This document shows positions 34,274 to 43,582 of a stretch of 64,000 bases of DNA, piece after piece. This DNA comes from Symbiodinium natans (Eukaryota; Sar; Dinophyceae; Suessiales; Symbiodiniaceae): contig CAJNDS010000191.1 of assembly GCA_905221605.1 (NCBI GenBank), positions 741,501 through 805,500 on the forward strand, written 5' to 3'. Each line of letters begins with the position of its first letter. The stretch's first letter is position 1. The notes under the pieces were generated by a model. That model searched no databases and was not told the origin of the DNA. It was given only the letters and a program-made list of their open reading frames with translations. A program made the position numbers and the translations under genes.

Positions 34274-34299
34274 AACCCTAAACCCTAAACCCTAAACCC
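34274..34299 (-). repeat. Short CCCTAAA array
   Basis: About four CCCTAAA units abut the spliced-leader-like sequence. Confidence 0.85.
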
Positions 34300-35022
34300 A
34301 AGGAGAGGGAATGCGCTTCTTTTCCAAACGGCTGCCGGGGGCTGCAGCTCCTTTAGCCAGGCCGGGGAAAGTGACCAACGGTAGAGTAAGGTCTCCGACA
34401 AGCCCTTCCATCCCACATCATCCCTGGCGCTTGGCACAAAAGAAAAGAGTCAACTTGTAATATATAACCAGAAGAGTTACGCAAAGCCTGACACGGCTTG
34501 TAGGAGTATCTGCCTTGCTCTGAAGTCTGATATGCAAGCTCGATTGCGCAAAAGTGCTTACTGCTCAGGCACTTGTGGAAGCGCATTTGGATGGTCATGT
34601 GGCACACGTAATGCTGCTTAGATTGCCTTCGGTGGCCACGACCCCCCGCTGCATGTTACAAGCTAGTTCTGGCGTGACAGTGTTAGCGGGGCTTGCTCCT
34701 ACAGTACTGCGCGATTTCCGCTTGCAGCTTGCATAAGTGCAAAGTGAAGTGGCACTGGCAAACCGCGTGCAACTGGGCACGATGGTGCTTTTAGCTTGGA
34801 TCTGCAGTCTAGAACACCCTTTGTGAGGCAAGAATTGTTACAAGTTACTCACTCCCTAAATGCCTCGTGCACACCCACTGAAACTATCCATACATCGAGT
34901 CAGCTCAAGTCTCATTGGCATGCAAGGCGCGACTGGTATGCCTGCACCTTCTGGCAACTTCGCACCGGTACGTCTAGAAGATGTAGGTGACACATCTCAA
35001 GCAACACAAGCGGCCAACAAAT
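34300..35022. other. Intergenic region, nothing recognised
   Basis: About 700 bp between the hypothetical gene and the possible second exon of the octotricopeptide-repeat gene holds only short frames without recognisable motifs and no evident repeat. Confidence 0.5.
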
Positions 35023-35251
35023 TTAGACGCACGACTTGCCCAACTTCAAGTCTGAGGCACATGCACCGCACCCCACTCGCTTGTGTCGCCTGATTTCTTC
35101 TACGCCTCTGCTCCCTTTTATGACCTCGGACATGTTGTCTGTCATACTCGGGACCGCAGGGCCAGAAGACAAATGGCTGTTAGACGAGTACATCGGCCCA
35201 AAAGCACAGGGGTGCTTGTCTACTATCTGCACGTTCTTCACAAAAAAATGC
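35023..35251 (-). CDS. Possible second exon of the octotricopeptide-repeat gene
   Basis: Downstream of the main open frame, a TTCTGACAG acceptor at 35252 would join in frame to the donor GATG followed by GTAAGTAAG at 35411. The join would give a Trp codon across a 160-bp GT-AG intron and then about 75 residues (HFFVKNVQIVDKHPCAFGPM and on to KLGKSCV) ending at 35023. Phase and splice sites agree, but the sequence has no recognised domain, so another acceptor further away may be the real one. Confidence 0.35.
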
Positions 35252-35407
35252 CTGTCAGAACCCACCGGCATCCAGCAGAGCGCCCCTGCACATACCCTGA
35301 CCGGTCTCGTGTGGTGACACTCTTCGCGAAACCGGACAGCTTCAGGCCTTTTTCAGCTTTCTACGTCGGGCCGACAGGCCAGCAGTGTGAAAGCCTCAGA
35401 ATCTTAC

Positions 35408-37168
35408 TTACCATCGGTGTCCCCGGCCACTCTTCTTGCTAGCCGTGGGGCCTGAAATATGAATGTGACAGTAGCGCTGCACTTCCTGCCACTGCCTCAA
35501 ATCGATGTCGTTCAAACTGTGCATCTGGCCATCGAATTCTTGGCCGATTTCGTACACCAAGAGCATCATGACCTCCCGTTCGAGCTTCAGCCGCACACCC
35601 GCAAGAGCGATGTTCAAGAGCGCCTGGGTGCCGATCTCACTGCAGCGCCGGCTCGCTCGAATCACCACCTCCGTGGCGAGCTGGCGCACCTCCGCACCAT
35701 TCTCAGGGGTGGCGTTCATCAGCGCGCTGATACTGCCGGAGCAGTCCTGCCATGAGAACTCATCGATCCTTCTTAAGGCTTCGCTGGCGGCCACTCTGCC
35801 AAAGGCCATCACGTCTCCCGTTTGGCTTAGGCGGCAGAAGTTGCTGAAGGCCCAGCAACAGTTTGCAATGGCCTGAGGGGAGTATGCCCTGATATTCATC
35901 GAAGCGATCTCCATAGCGACCTGGAAGAAATAGCAGACTTCCGCGCCATTCATCACATCCAGTGTCGCCAGTGACCACGCGATGGTTGACACGCCCTGAG
36001 GGGTGAATTGGCAGATGCGCGATGCAGCTTCAGAAGCTACAGACTCGGCAAACCTCGAAACGTCCTCGAAGCAATCGTCTTTCGGCTGGGAACGGGGCCT
36101 GCGCCCAATCAATTTTGCCATGCCCCACAACGCCATGGAAAGCTCCTGCGGGAAGAAGAGGTTCAGCAGGTTTGCGGAAACTTTTGCCCGTCGCGCCGCA
36201 TCTCTGCAGAAGAGTCTCACTGCCTTCTTGTCGAAAGGGGCCCCTACCCGAGACTCCGACTGCAGCTTGGCACAGGCCCACAGGCTGTTGGCCAGACCCT
36301 GTGGTGACATCTCCCGGAACATCACCTCCCTAATGTAAAAGAGGCACTGATTGCAGAAGGTCTTCACATCTTGGCCCTTGAGCCCCAGCTTCGCCACAGC
36401 CCAAAGGCTGTTGGTGAGGCACTGCGTGCTGAATTGGGGCAGCCGCGTCGTGCAATGCATCATCACCAAGTACGCGAGCTGAGTTCCTTCCGGCTGAAGC
36501 ATGTATAGGCTCTCGCTCAAGCTGGCCAGGCCCCAAAGAGTGTTTGAAAGCTCCTGGCACGTAAACTGGCGCATGATTGGCTTGGAGGCTTGAAGGAGCT
36601 GGGCGATGATGCCCTGCACATCGTTGCCTCTGACTCCAAGCTTGCCGAAGGCCCAAATGGTTCGCATGATGACACGCGAAGTCGTGATGCCCTGGGCCTT
36701 GGACCTCAGCACTGACAGAACTTGAGCAAGGCGTTGGTCAATTAGCACATTCTCCAATCCTCCCATGGCGCCATAGGCAGCTTTGTCCGAAAGCTTCGCC
36801 ATGCAATGAAGACCGGACACAAGCGATGACACCTCACAAGTCCCGGCAATCTGTGATAGTGTGGAGAGTGCCTCCGCCATGTCCTTGTGTGCTTCCCACG
36901 CCTGTTCAGTTGGTCCGATGTCGCCCTCTGTCCCCTGATTGCGCGAAACTTCCGGGGTTCCTGCACTGGACTCTTTGGAGCCCTCGAGGCAAAGGAGCTC
37001 CAGGAGCTTCAGCTGCTGCATCTGCGATTTCTCCGGGTTCGTGTAACCCGGTGGCATCCACCACGTCATGGCGGCCGCGGGTTGCATAATGAAATGCTCG
37101 GGCGCAACGGCACAGCGAAACCTTGGGTCGAGCTGAACCGGATGCGCCACAAAGTCTGAAAAGTCCAT
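35408..37168 (-). CDS. Octotricopeptide-repeat (OPR-type) RNA-binding protein
   Basis: The ATG at 37168 gives 586 residues (MDFSDFVAHPVQLD). The frame is open further upstream, but this start follows a compositional change. From about residue 165 to 530 there are degenerate ~38-residue helical repeats with the hallmark PQ-LANSLWA-AKL: TIWAFGKLG (170), NTLWGLASL (209), NSLWAVAKLG (253), NSLWACAKL (294), MALWGMAKL (345), TIAWSLATL (395), NCCWAFSNF (436). In known systems OPR proteins bind RNA in plastids or mitochondria and control processing or translation of single transcripts. No clear transit peptide was identified. The frame ends four codon positions after a strong donor (GTAAGTAAG at 35411), so the true coding sequence probably continues in another exon. 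A RAP domain, often found at the C-terminus in such proteins, is not seen here. Confidence 0.8.
   Translation of the reverse strand: MDFSDFVAHPVQLDPRFRCAVAPEHFIMQPAAAMTWWMPPGYTNPEKSQMQQLKLLELLCLEGSKESSAGTPEVSRNQGTEGDIGPTEQAWEAHKDMAEALSTLSQIAGTCEVSSLVSGLHCMAKLSDKAAYGAMGGLENVLIDQRLAQVLSVLRSKAQGITTSRVIMRTIWAFGKLGVRGNDVQGIIAQLLQASKPIMRQFTCQELSNTLWGLASLSESLYMLQPEGTQLAYLVMMHCTTRLPQFSTQCLTNSLWAVAKLGLKGQDVKTFCNQCLFYIREVMFREMSPQGLANSLWACAKLQSESRVGAPFDKKAVRLFCRDAARRAKVSANLLNLFFPQELSMALWGMAKLIGRRPRSQPKDDCFEDVSRFAESVASEAASRICQFTPQGVSTIAWSLATLDVMNGAEVCYFFQVAMEIASMNIRAYSPQAIANCCWAFSNFCRLSQTGDVMAFGRVAASEALRRIDEFSWQDCSGSISALMNATPENGAEVRQLATEVVIRASRRCSEIGTQALLNIALAGVRLKLEREVMMLLVYEIGQEFDGQMHSLNDIDLRQWQEVQRYCHIHISGPTASKKSGRGHRW
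35410..35412 (-). promoter_or_regulatory. Splice donor at end of OPR exon
   Basis: On the minus strand CACCGATG is followed by GTAAGTAAG, a textbook GT donor. The in-frame TAA lies inside the donor sequence, which suggests the stop is intronic and not the real terminus. Confidence 0.6.
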
Positions 37169-37532
37169 GGCTTGTAAACTACACGAAGGCCACCAAGGAG
37201 GCCTGCTGAATGTACTCCGAAACCCACGGCCCAAAATGCGATACAGGTTGTAAAGACCTCCATAACGGGTGGAAGAGTGGAACAGGGGCTCATGTCCGAA
37301 AACCATGAGGCTTAAACCGACCACAACTAGAGTCACTACAGGGGCAGTGAGCTACAGGGTGCTTGAGCCAAACTGGCTACAGGTTGCAGGATTTCTAGGG
37401 TTGAGGGTTCCCAAATCTCAAAAACAAATGGGAGTGAGAGGACTGCTGGGCGTCCCAGCCACAAGTCCTGCTGGCTCGTTCCTAATCGTCCTAAAAAATC
37501 TTGAACGCCTGTCCGGATACATACTCTCCATC

Positions 37533-37576
37533 CCCAAACCCTAAACCCTAAACCCTAAACCCTACACCCTAAACCC
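37533..37576 (-). repeat. CCCTAAA array
   Basis: Five to six units, one altered to CCCTACA. Confidence 0.9.
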
Positions 37577-37658
37577 ACTCTTTCATCACTTTTAGTTGCC
37601 GGGCAGCTGGAAGCCGCAGTTGGGAGCCAGCGGGCCGAACCTGGAGCGAGACTTAGGT

Positions 37659-37799
37659 AGGGTTCAGGGTCTAGGGTCTAGGGTCTAGGGTCTAGGGTTT
37701 AGGGTTTAGGGTTTAGGGTTTAGGGTTTAGGGTTTAGGGTTCAGGGTTCAGGGTTTAGGGTTTTTGCCACCTGCCAAGCAGACTAGCCACACTGCAGGG
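37659..37799 (+). repeat. TCTAGGG/TTTAGGG array with conserved flank
   Basis: Four TCTAGGG units (37670-37697) pass into TTTAGGG and TTCAGGG units. The array ends in TTTTTGCCACCTGCCAAGCA and then GACTAGCCACACTGCAGGG (to 37799), a flank shared with other arrays. Confidence 0.9.
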
Positions 37800-38842
37800 A
37801 AATCGGTCCGATTGGAAGTTCCTCTGCGTGTTCTTGAATGCTGGTCGGAAGATGGCGGACGCCCACTGGGTCCCTGGCGACTCCAAGACCTCAGCAAAAG
37901 GGTTTAGGGTTTAGAGGGTTGGGGGCCTCGCACACTCGAAGAGGAACGTAAGGGGCCAGTACACAGGGCCACCTACTTTGTGGCTTCGAATTGAGGCGGT
38001 GAAGACCACGCCGAATTCGCCCTGAGCTCCTGTAATTGCTGGTGGTACTGGGCTCCCAAGACATCAAGCTGTCCCACAAGCTGTAGGCTTGTCATGCAGA
38101 GGAGCCTAAATATTTACAACTCTCATGCCCCTGTATGCTTCTCAGATAAAGCTAGCGAGAAACACCCCGACGCGAAATGAACAGGCCACCCTAAACCCTA
38201 AACTCTAAACTCTAAACCCCAAACCCAACCCTGACTCCATGTTCGTCAGGCTGCGAATTTGGCTCGGGCGACCATCTCAGCTGGGTCGTCGGCCTCGGCA
38301 AGGAAGTTGACCCTTGACCATGAAAAGCTCCCGGTGTTGGGTTTCAGGCTGTAAGGGTTTAGGGCTTCAGGAATCTAGGGTTTGGGGCTTTAGGGAATGT
38401 AGGGCTTCTGCTGCATGATCTTAGGGTTTATGACCCAAATCTGGAACCCGAAACCTGAACCCTAAACCTTGAAAATCCTTCCTTCCTACTCCACACCAAG
38501 AGGAGGCCTCTTCATTGTGTAAACAGTGTTGAAACGATAGTCAAAATCGTGGCAGAACCGAACGCTCCTTGCAATTTCGAGGGGCTGAGAGTTGAGGTCA
38601 CGGGCGAATGCACGGGATTCGGGGCTTCGGGCACGTGTAACCGTTGTAGCCGCGTCGAACTGATCCGGAAGCCCACTTCCAAAATCTAAGGTACGCCAAA
38701 CCAGCCATCAGGGCCCACATCACATCTCCAAGCTCAGCCGTCCGCCGCAAGCGTCGCAAGAAAAAACTTCCTCGCAGGGTTTGGCGCGGAAGTATTGCTG
38801 AGTCGACACGAACTTCGGGGGATTCGGGGCTCATGGGGGGGG

Positions 38843-39017
38843 GGCAGGTGCTCAGGGCTCACATGGGGGTTGTCTGATTTTCTTGTTCCCAGGAAAGCAC
38901 CAAGCGCCGCGCCTTTCGCGGACCTTTCGCGCCCTTTCGCGGAGACGTAACACTATCATAGAGTTTTCGTCGATGATATAGTCGACATAACCAAGTACAT
39001 ACAGCAGGGAAGCTGGG
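38843..39017. repeat. CTTTCGCGG cluster 1 and left border of satellite region
   Basis: Near 38918-38943 the sequence repeats CCTTTCGCGGACCTTTCGCG and a further CCCTTTCGCGG. Similar clusters lie at 39857-39950 and 41322-41363, bordering the hairpin-satellite blocks. Confidence 0.75.
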
Positions 39018-39200
39018 TGCGTTTTCCAAGCCCCCCAAAACGCACTTTGCCCTCTCATCCCAAGAAGGGGAATCAATGTGCTGGTTTCAATGCTTGTGGA
39101 CAAGTGGTCGACAAAACCAAATACAAGCTCCAGTGTGCGTTTTCCAGGACCCTCAAAACGCACTTTGCTCTCTCATCCCAAGAAGGGGAATCAATGTGCT
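39018..39200 (+). repeat. Two about 119-bp direct repeats
   Basis: Segments starting TGCGTTTTCCA and containing AAAACGCACTTTGC, CTCTCATCCCAAGAAGGGGA and ATCAATGTGCTG occur at about 39018-39083 and 39137-39202. A shorter related piece is at 40015-40070. The first repeat is followed by GGTTTCAATGCTTGTGGAC and a GTCGACA motif also seen at 38980. Confidence 0.85.
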
Positions 39201-39560
39201 GAAAGCAGTCCGCCCCTAAAGGCACCCATAGTGCAGGATTCAGCCTATTTGGGGCTCATACTGATAGAATATCCTGTCCCTTAAGCCTCAAACCCCAATG
39301 CGAGTGCGTTTAGGGACCGCGCCTAAACGCACCCATTGTGCAGGTTTCAGCCTATTTGGGTTGCATACTGATAAAATATCCTGCCCCTTAACCCTCAAAC
39401 CCCAATGCGAGTGCGTTTAGGGACCGCCCCTAAACGCACCCATAGTGCAGGTTTCAGCCTATTTATGGTTCGTACTTATGGACTCTCATGCCCCTGAACA
39501 CTTCAAACCCCAATGCGACTGCGTTTAGGGACCGCCCCTAAACGCACCCATAGTGTAGTT
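39200..39560 (-). repeat. Hairpin satellite, block in reverse orientation
   Basis: About three and a half units of the 107-bp satellite in the opposite orientation to the later block. Each has ACCCATAGTGCAGG, TTTCAGCCTATTTGGG, ATACTGATA, then GTGCGTTTAGGGACC followed by CTAAACGCAC, a short inverted repeat. The orientation changes near 39560. Confidence 0.9.
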
Positions 39561-39790
39561 TTAACTCACTCACTTGGGTTTGAGGTGTGCAGGGGCATGA
39601 GAGTCCATTAGTACGAACCCCAAATAGGCTGAAACCTGCACCACGGATGCGTTTGCACGGGCATGAGAGTCCATCAGTATGAACCCCAAATAGGCTGAAA
39701 CCTGCACCATAGGTGCGTTTGCACGCGGTCCCTAAACGCACTCGTTTCGGGTTTGAGGGCTAATCGGCATGATATTCTATCAGCCAGATT
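39561..39790 (+). repeat. Hairpin satellite, first forward units (truncated)
   Basis: Two shortened forward units contain GAACCCCAAATAGGCTGAAA and CCTGCACC; the hairpin half is partly replaced by TTTGCACG. The stretch ends with GGCATGATATTCTATCAGCC and AGATTT, a border also found at about 41293-41318. Confidence 0.85.
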
Positions 39791-40140
39791 TAATGGAAGT
39801 TGGAAGCACAGCTGGCCAATACCTTTCCAGGACCTGTCGCCCAATCGCGTCCCTTTCGCGGACCTTTCGCGTGCCTTTCGCCATTTTCAGCGTGCGCTTC
39901 CTCTCAGAAACAATGTGAAATCAGGGAGCACTTTCGCGGTCAGTCGCGGAGATCTTGCTCTCCAGCACGTGCCATCAACCATCCAAGCCTGCGTTTTTGC
40001 ACTCGACAGGGATCAGCGTGCATTTTTGAAGCCTTCCAAAACGCACTTTGCCCCTGATCCCCGAATGCTTTCAAGCATCAGGCATAAAATCCCCTAAGCC
40101 CCATATGGGTGCGTTTGAAATGCATTCGTCGGGGAGCAAA
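39791..40140. repeat. CTTTCGCGG cluster 2 and spacer within the satellite region
   Basis: A non-satellite spacer contains several CTTTCGCGG-type motifs (about 39857-39950) and a piece of the CAAAACGCACTTTGCC repeat at about 40040. It separates the two forward satellite blocks. Confidence 0.75.
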
Positions 40141-41310
40141 ACAAAGTATGTGTGAAGCCCAAATAGGCTGAGACCTGCACTATGGGTGCGTTTAGAGGCG
40201 GTCCCTAAACGCACTCGCATTGGGGTTTGAGGGTTAAGGGGCAGGATACTCTATCAGTATGAACCCCAAATAGGCTGAAACCTGCACAATGGGTGCGTTT
40301 AGAGGCGGTCCCTAAACGCACTCGCATTGGGGTTTGAGGCTTAAGGGACAGGATAATTATTCTATCAGTATGAACCCCAAATAGGCTGAAACCTGCACAA
40401 TGGGTGCGTTTAGGCGCGGTCCCTAAACGCACTCGCATTGGGGCTTGAGGGTTAAGGGGCAGAATGTTCTACCAAATAGGCTGAAGCCTGCACCATGGGT
40501 GCGTTTAGAGGCGGTCCCTAAACGCACTCGCATTGGGGTTTGCGGCTTAAGAGACAGGATATTCTATCAGTATGAACCCCAAATAGGCTGAAACCTGCAC
40601 AATGGGTGCGTTTAGGTGCGGTCCCTAAACGCACTCGCATTGGGGTTTGAGGCTTAAGGGACAGGATAATTATTCTATCAGTATGAACCCCAAATAGGCT
40701 GAAACCTGCACAATGGGTGCGTTTAGGCGCGGTCCCTAAACGCACTCGCATTGCGGCTTGAGGGTTAAGGGGCAGGATGTTCTATCAATATGAGCCCCAA
40801 ATACGCTGAATCCTGCACTATGGGTGTGTTTAAAGGCGGTCCCTAAACGCACTCGCATTGGGGTTTGCGGCTTAAGAGACAGGATATTCTATCAGTATGA
40901 ACCCCAAATAGGCTGAAACCTGCACCATGGGTGCGTTTAGGTGCGGTCCCTAAACGCACTCGCACTGGGGCTTGAGGGTTGAGGGGCAGGATATTCTATC
41001 AATATGAGGGCTGAAACCTGCACTATGGGTGCGTTTAGGCGCGGTCCCTAAACGCACTCGCATTCGGGCAGGATATTCTATCAGTATGAACCACAAATAG
41101 GCTGAAACCTGCACCACGGGTGCGTTTAGGGGCGGTCCCTAAACGCACTTGTTTGGGGTTTGAGGGTTAAGGGGCATGATATTCGGGCAGGATATTCTAT
41201 CAGTATGAACCACAAATAGGCTGAAACCTGCACCACGGGTGCGTTTAGGGGCGGTCCCTAAACGCACTTGTTTGGGGTTTGAGGGTTAAGGGGCATGATA
41301 TTTTATCAAC
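40141..41310 (+). repeat. Hairpin satellite, main forward block
   Basis: Eleven hairpin units begin with GTGCGTTTAG at about 40186, 40293, 40404, 40499, 40606, 40717, 40824, 40931, 41029, 41120 and 41239. The common spacing is 107 or 111 bp, with outliers from 91 to 119. Each unit has a 10-11-bp inverted repeat (GTGCGTTTAG with CTAAACGCAC, loop about 7-9 bases), CTCGCATTGGGGTTTGAGG, ATTCTATCAGTATGAACC and CAAATAGGCTGAAACCTGCA. Minus-strand frames of about 77 residues arise only where two 111-bp units keep the frame. Confidence 0.92.
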
Positions 41311-41380
41311 CAGATTATCCCTTTCGCGGCGCCTTCCGCCGCGCTTTCGCGGGCCTTTCGCGGATACTAAAAAACAAGCA
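41311..41380. repeat. CTTTCGCGG cluster 3, right border
   Basis: CCCTTTCGCGG, CGCTTTCGCGGG and CCTTTCGCGG occur within 45 bp just after the last satellite unit and before ordinary DNA. Confidence 0.8.
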
Positions 41381-42427
41381 GAAATCTATATAAAATATTC
41401 GCCATTAAAAAAAGAAGACAAGGGTTTGCGGATAACGCCCACATGTCCCGGGAGCGCACCTTCAACTCAAGGGCCCTCCCCCATTCTGCTGCCAGGACTC
41501 TGCTGGTCTGCCGCTTCGATGCAAGTTCGCAGTGCCTTGGTGGAGGCACTTCGGCTCAAACAGCCACATGGACATCATGGAACCACAGTTTCTCAAAACT
41601 TTCCTTTCAGGCGCACTCGGGACCCTTCAACAAGAGGACTGGGACCCGCGCTGTTGCTACCTGCACTGGCTTGCGACAGGTTCACGCAGCTGACTCGCAA
41701 CGCCAATGAGCACTTTCGACTTTCGACCCCTTATGCATCGTCAGGCCCAACCCGCCACAAACCTCAAACGCCCTAACTCCAATCAAGCGGAAACAGGAGC
41801 TCGCACTGCCAGAGGGGTCCTGCGGGATGGCTTCCTCCACAGGGCAGTACACCTGCCCCGAGCCGAGGCTTAGGATAACGCAACCACCCTTGCATCTCAG
41901 CCTCTCAGCCCCAACACTCTCAAAAACGCCAAGCCCTAGCAACAGTTTTTAGGGGTGAGCTGACTTGTTGCAGGTCTTGATGCCCAAGAGCCACCCCACC
42001 CCGAAACCCTGCACCCTCTTGACCCCCCCAATCCATCCTAAGCCCGCTAAGCACTACGTTAGAAGTCAGAGGGGCCCCTTTCGGGGTTCAGGATTCGTCG
42101 GGATATTTGGCCCCCGCTTTATTCGAACAACCCCCATTCGTAAGTTCCTGGAGTAAGCCTGTAAATGCCTCTAGGTGTTGGGTTTAGCGTGTTCGGATCT
42201 GGTGGCAGCGCAACGCTGCTGGCATCTTTCCTGACGCACGCTTGCGCTGGCAAAAGTACCGTGGAAGAAGGCTGCACACCAAGTCGAGAAGCGAGGTGGA
42301 TGCAACATGATGCAATCTTTGGGCTTAGGGCCTTCGCGAGTTTTGCTTTCTTGGCACGGCGAGTTAGGGGCCAAGGGGTTTGGGTTGAGAGCCATCTCGA
42401 CGCGGGCGCCTTGAAACCAACAAAACC
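41381..42427. other. Intergenic region, nothing recognised
   Basis: About 1 kb between the satellite and the acidic-protein gene has only short frames without recognisable motifs and no clear repeat. Confidence 0.5.
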
Positions 42428-43582
42428 TCACTCACTGGTGCCGAAGCAATGGCCCCAGCCACTGTCAGGGTTGTCCCAGGGTCCACTCAAACCCCCCGCC
42501 CCCTCCGAAGCCAAAGTGTCCGGATGCTCAGGCTCCTCTTCGGCTTCCTCCTGACCCGGCTGCGCCTCTTTCTCTGAGCAGAAATTGCAGATGAAGTCCG
42601 TCTGCGCAAATTGGGATCGTCCCTCTTCACCCCGCAGCTTGCCCATTACCTGAGGCCACGAGCGCATGCAAACACCGCACTCAACTGCGGCCCCCGGGTT
42701 GACAAACCAGAGGTCCTCGTCCCGAAAGATGAGGAGGGGGTGGATGGCTCGGAGGCCTGTCCGGTCATCGACGAGATAGCTGTCGGGCACATCCGCTTTG
42801 TGAAAGGAGATGAACCTTCTCCTGGAGCTTTCTCGGTGCTGCCGAAAGTTTGAGAGGGCTGGGGCGGGCAGTGTCCGGTGCCGCGGCAGGTTCTCCGATA
42901 GGTCGGCGGATTCCGGGGACTGCGGCGGCTCCTCCCCGGGCGTCTGAGGCTGTGGGATCGCCTGGACGGCTTCAGCCACTGAATCGAACCCGGTGGCCTC
43001 GGCCTCTTCCAAGGCGTACTCAGCTTCGACCTCCAGCTCGACCTCTTCTTCGTCGCATTCGTCATCCTGTCCACAGTATGCAGGTTGCTCCTCCTCGTCC
43101 GGCTGGGTGCTGGCCAGGGCCTCGGCTTCGGCCTCGGCCTCGGCTTCGGCCTCGGCTTCCGCCTCGGCTTCGGCCTCATCCTCACCGTCGAAGGCTTCGA
43201 GCGTACCCTCGGGGAGATCGGCGTCGACGTGGACGATCTCATCCTCAGCGTCGCCAAACTCCGCCTCGTCCGCCTCCACATCGAGCTGCGTCGAGGCCTC
43301 TCCATCGTCCTCTTCGGCTTCCAGGGAATCCTGCCAGAAGGCTGCTGCAACTGCATCTTGGCCGAGGGGTGCTTCGGGCGTCGTCGGCGCCATCAGCTCC
43401 TCGGGAAAATCGTTGCTCTCCGGCACCACTTCCAGCTCCACGTAGGTCTCGTCAATGTCTTCCTCTGCTACATCTGCATCGGCAGGAAGCTGCCTCTGCC
43501 GGCGCCGCTTGGCAGCAGCCAGGGTCCCAAAACTGCCGCTGGGCCGCTTTGGGGGGTGCCTCAACTCTTCAAAGGTGGCCAT
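42428..43582 (-). CDS. Acidic Glu/Ala-repeat protein with two CxxC pairs
   Basis: ATG at 43582 opens a 384-residue single-exon frame. Residues 1-35 include basic KRRRQRQ, a possible nuclear signal. Residues about 40-200 are very acidic, with a perfect Glu-Ala alternation (about 135-155) from a GCCTCG-type hexamer repeat. The C-terminal third is globular: RRRFISFHKADVPDSYLVDD, LLIFRDEDLWFVNPG, then Cys302-x2-Cys305 and Cys332-x2-Cys335, spaced like a zinc ribbon or FYVE-like site. The tail is again acidic. Family not recognised; a nuclear, zinc-binding role is inference. The coherent domain order, open frame and minus-strand placement make it a confident gene of unknown function. Confidence 0.7.
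   Translation of the reverse strand: MATFEELRHPPKRPSGSFGTLAAAKRRRQRQLPADADVAEEDIDETYVELEVVPESNDFPEELMAPTTPEAPLGQDAVAAAFWQDSLEAEEDDGEASTQLDVEADEAEFGDAEDEIVHVDADLPEGTLEAFDGEDEAEAEAEAEAEAEAEAEAEALASTQPDEEEQPAYCGQDDECDEEEVELEVEAEYALEEAEATGFDSVAEAVQAIPQPQTPGEEPPQSPESADLSENLPRHRTLPAPALSNFRQHRESSRRRFISFHKADVPDSYLVDDRTGLRAIHPLLIFRDEDLWFVNPGAAVECGVCMRSWPQVMGKLRGEEGRSQFAQTDFICNFCSEKEAQPGQEEAEEEPEHPDTLASEGAGGLSGPWDNPDSGWGHCFGTSE

Larger units (their letters stand above)
37169..38842. other. Intergenic region with telomere-like arrays
   Basis: Upstream of the OPR gene, no gene is supported. The stretch contains an inverted pair of CCCTAAA and TTTAGGG arrays around 37.55-37.76 kb, short CCCTAAA-like units at 38.19-38.23 kb, and otherwise unremarkable DNA. 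Confidence 0.55.

Noticed and set aside
40205-40751. Two similar minus-strand frames of 77 codons (and one at 39538-39741)
   Set aside because: They exist only where satellite units of 111 bp keep the frame; other units of 107 bp break it, so selection on a protein is not indicated.
39200-41310. CRISPR array
   Set aside because: Units are contiguous satellite repeats without unique spacers, and the setting is eukaryotic.
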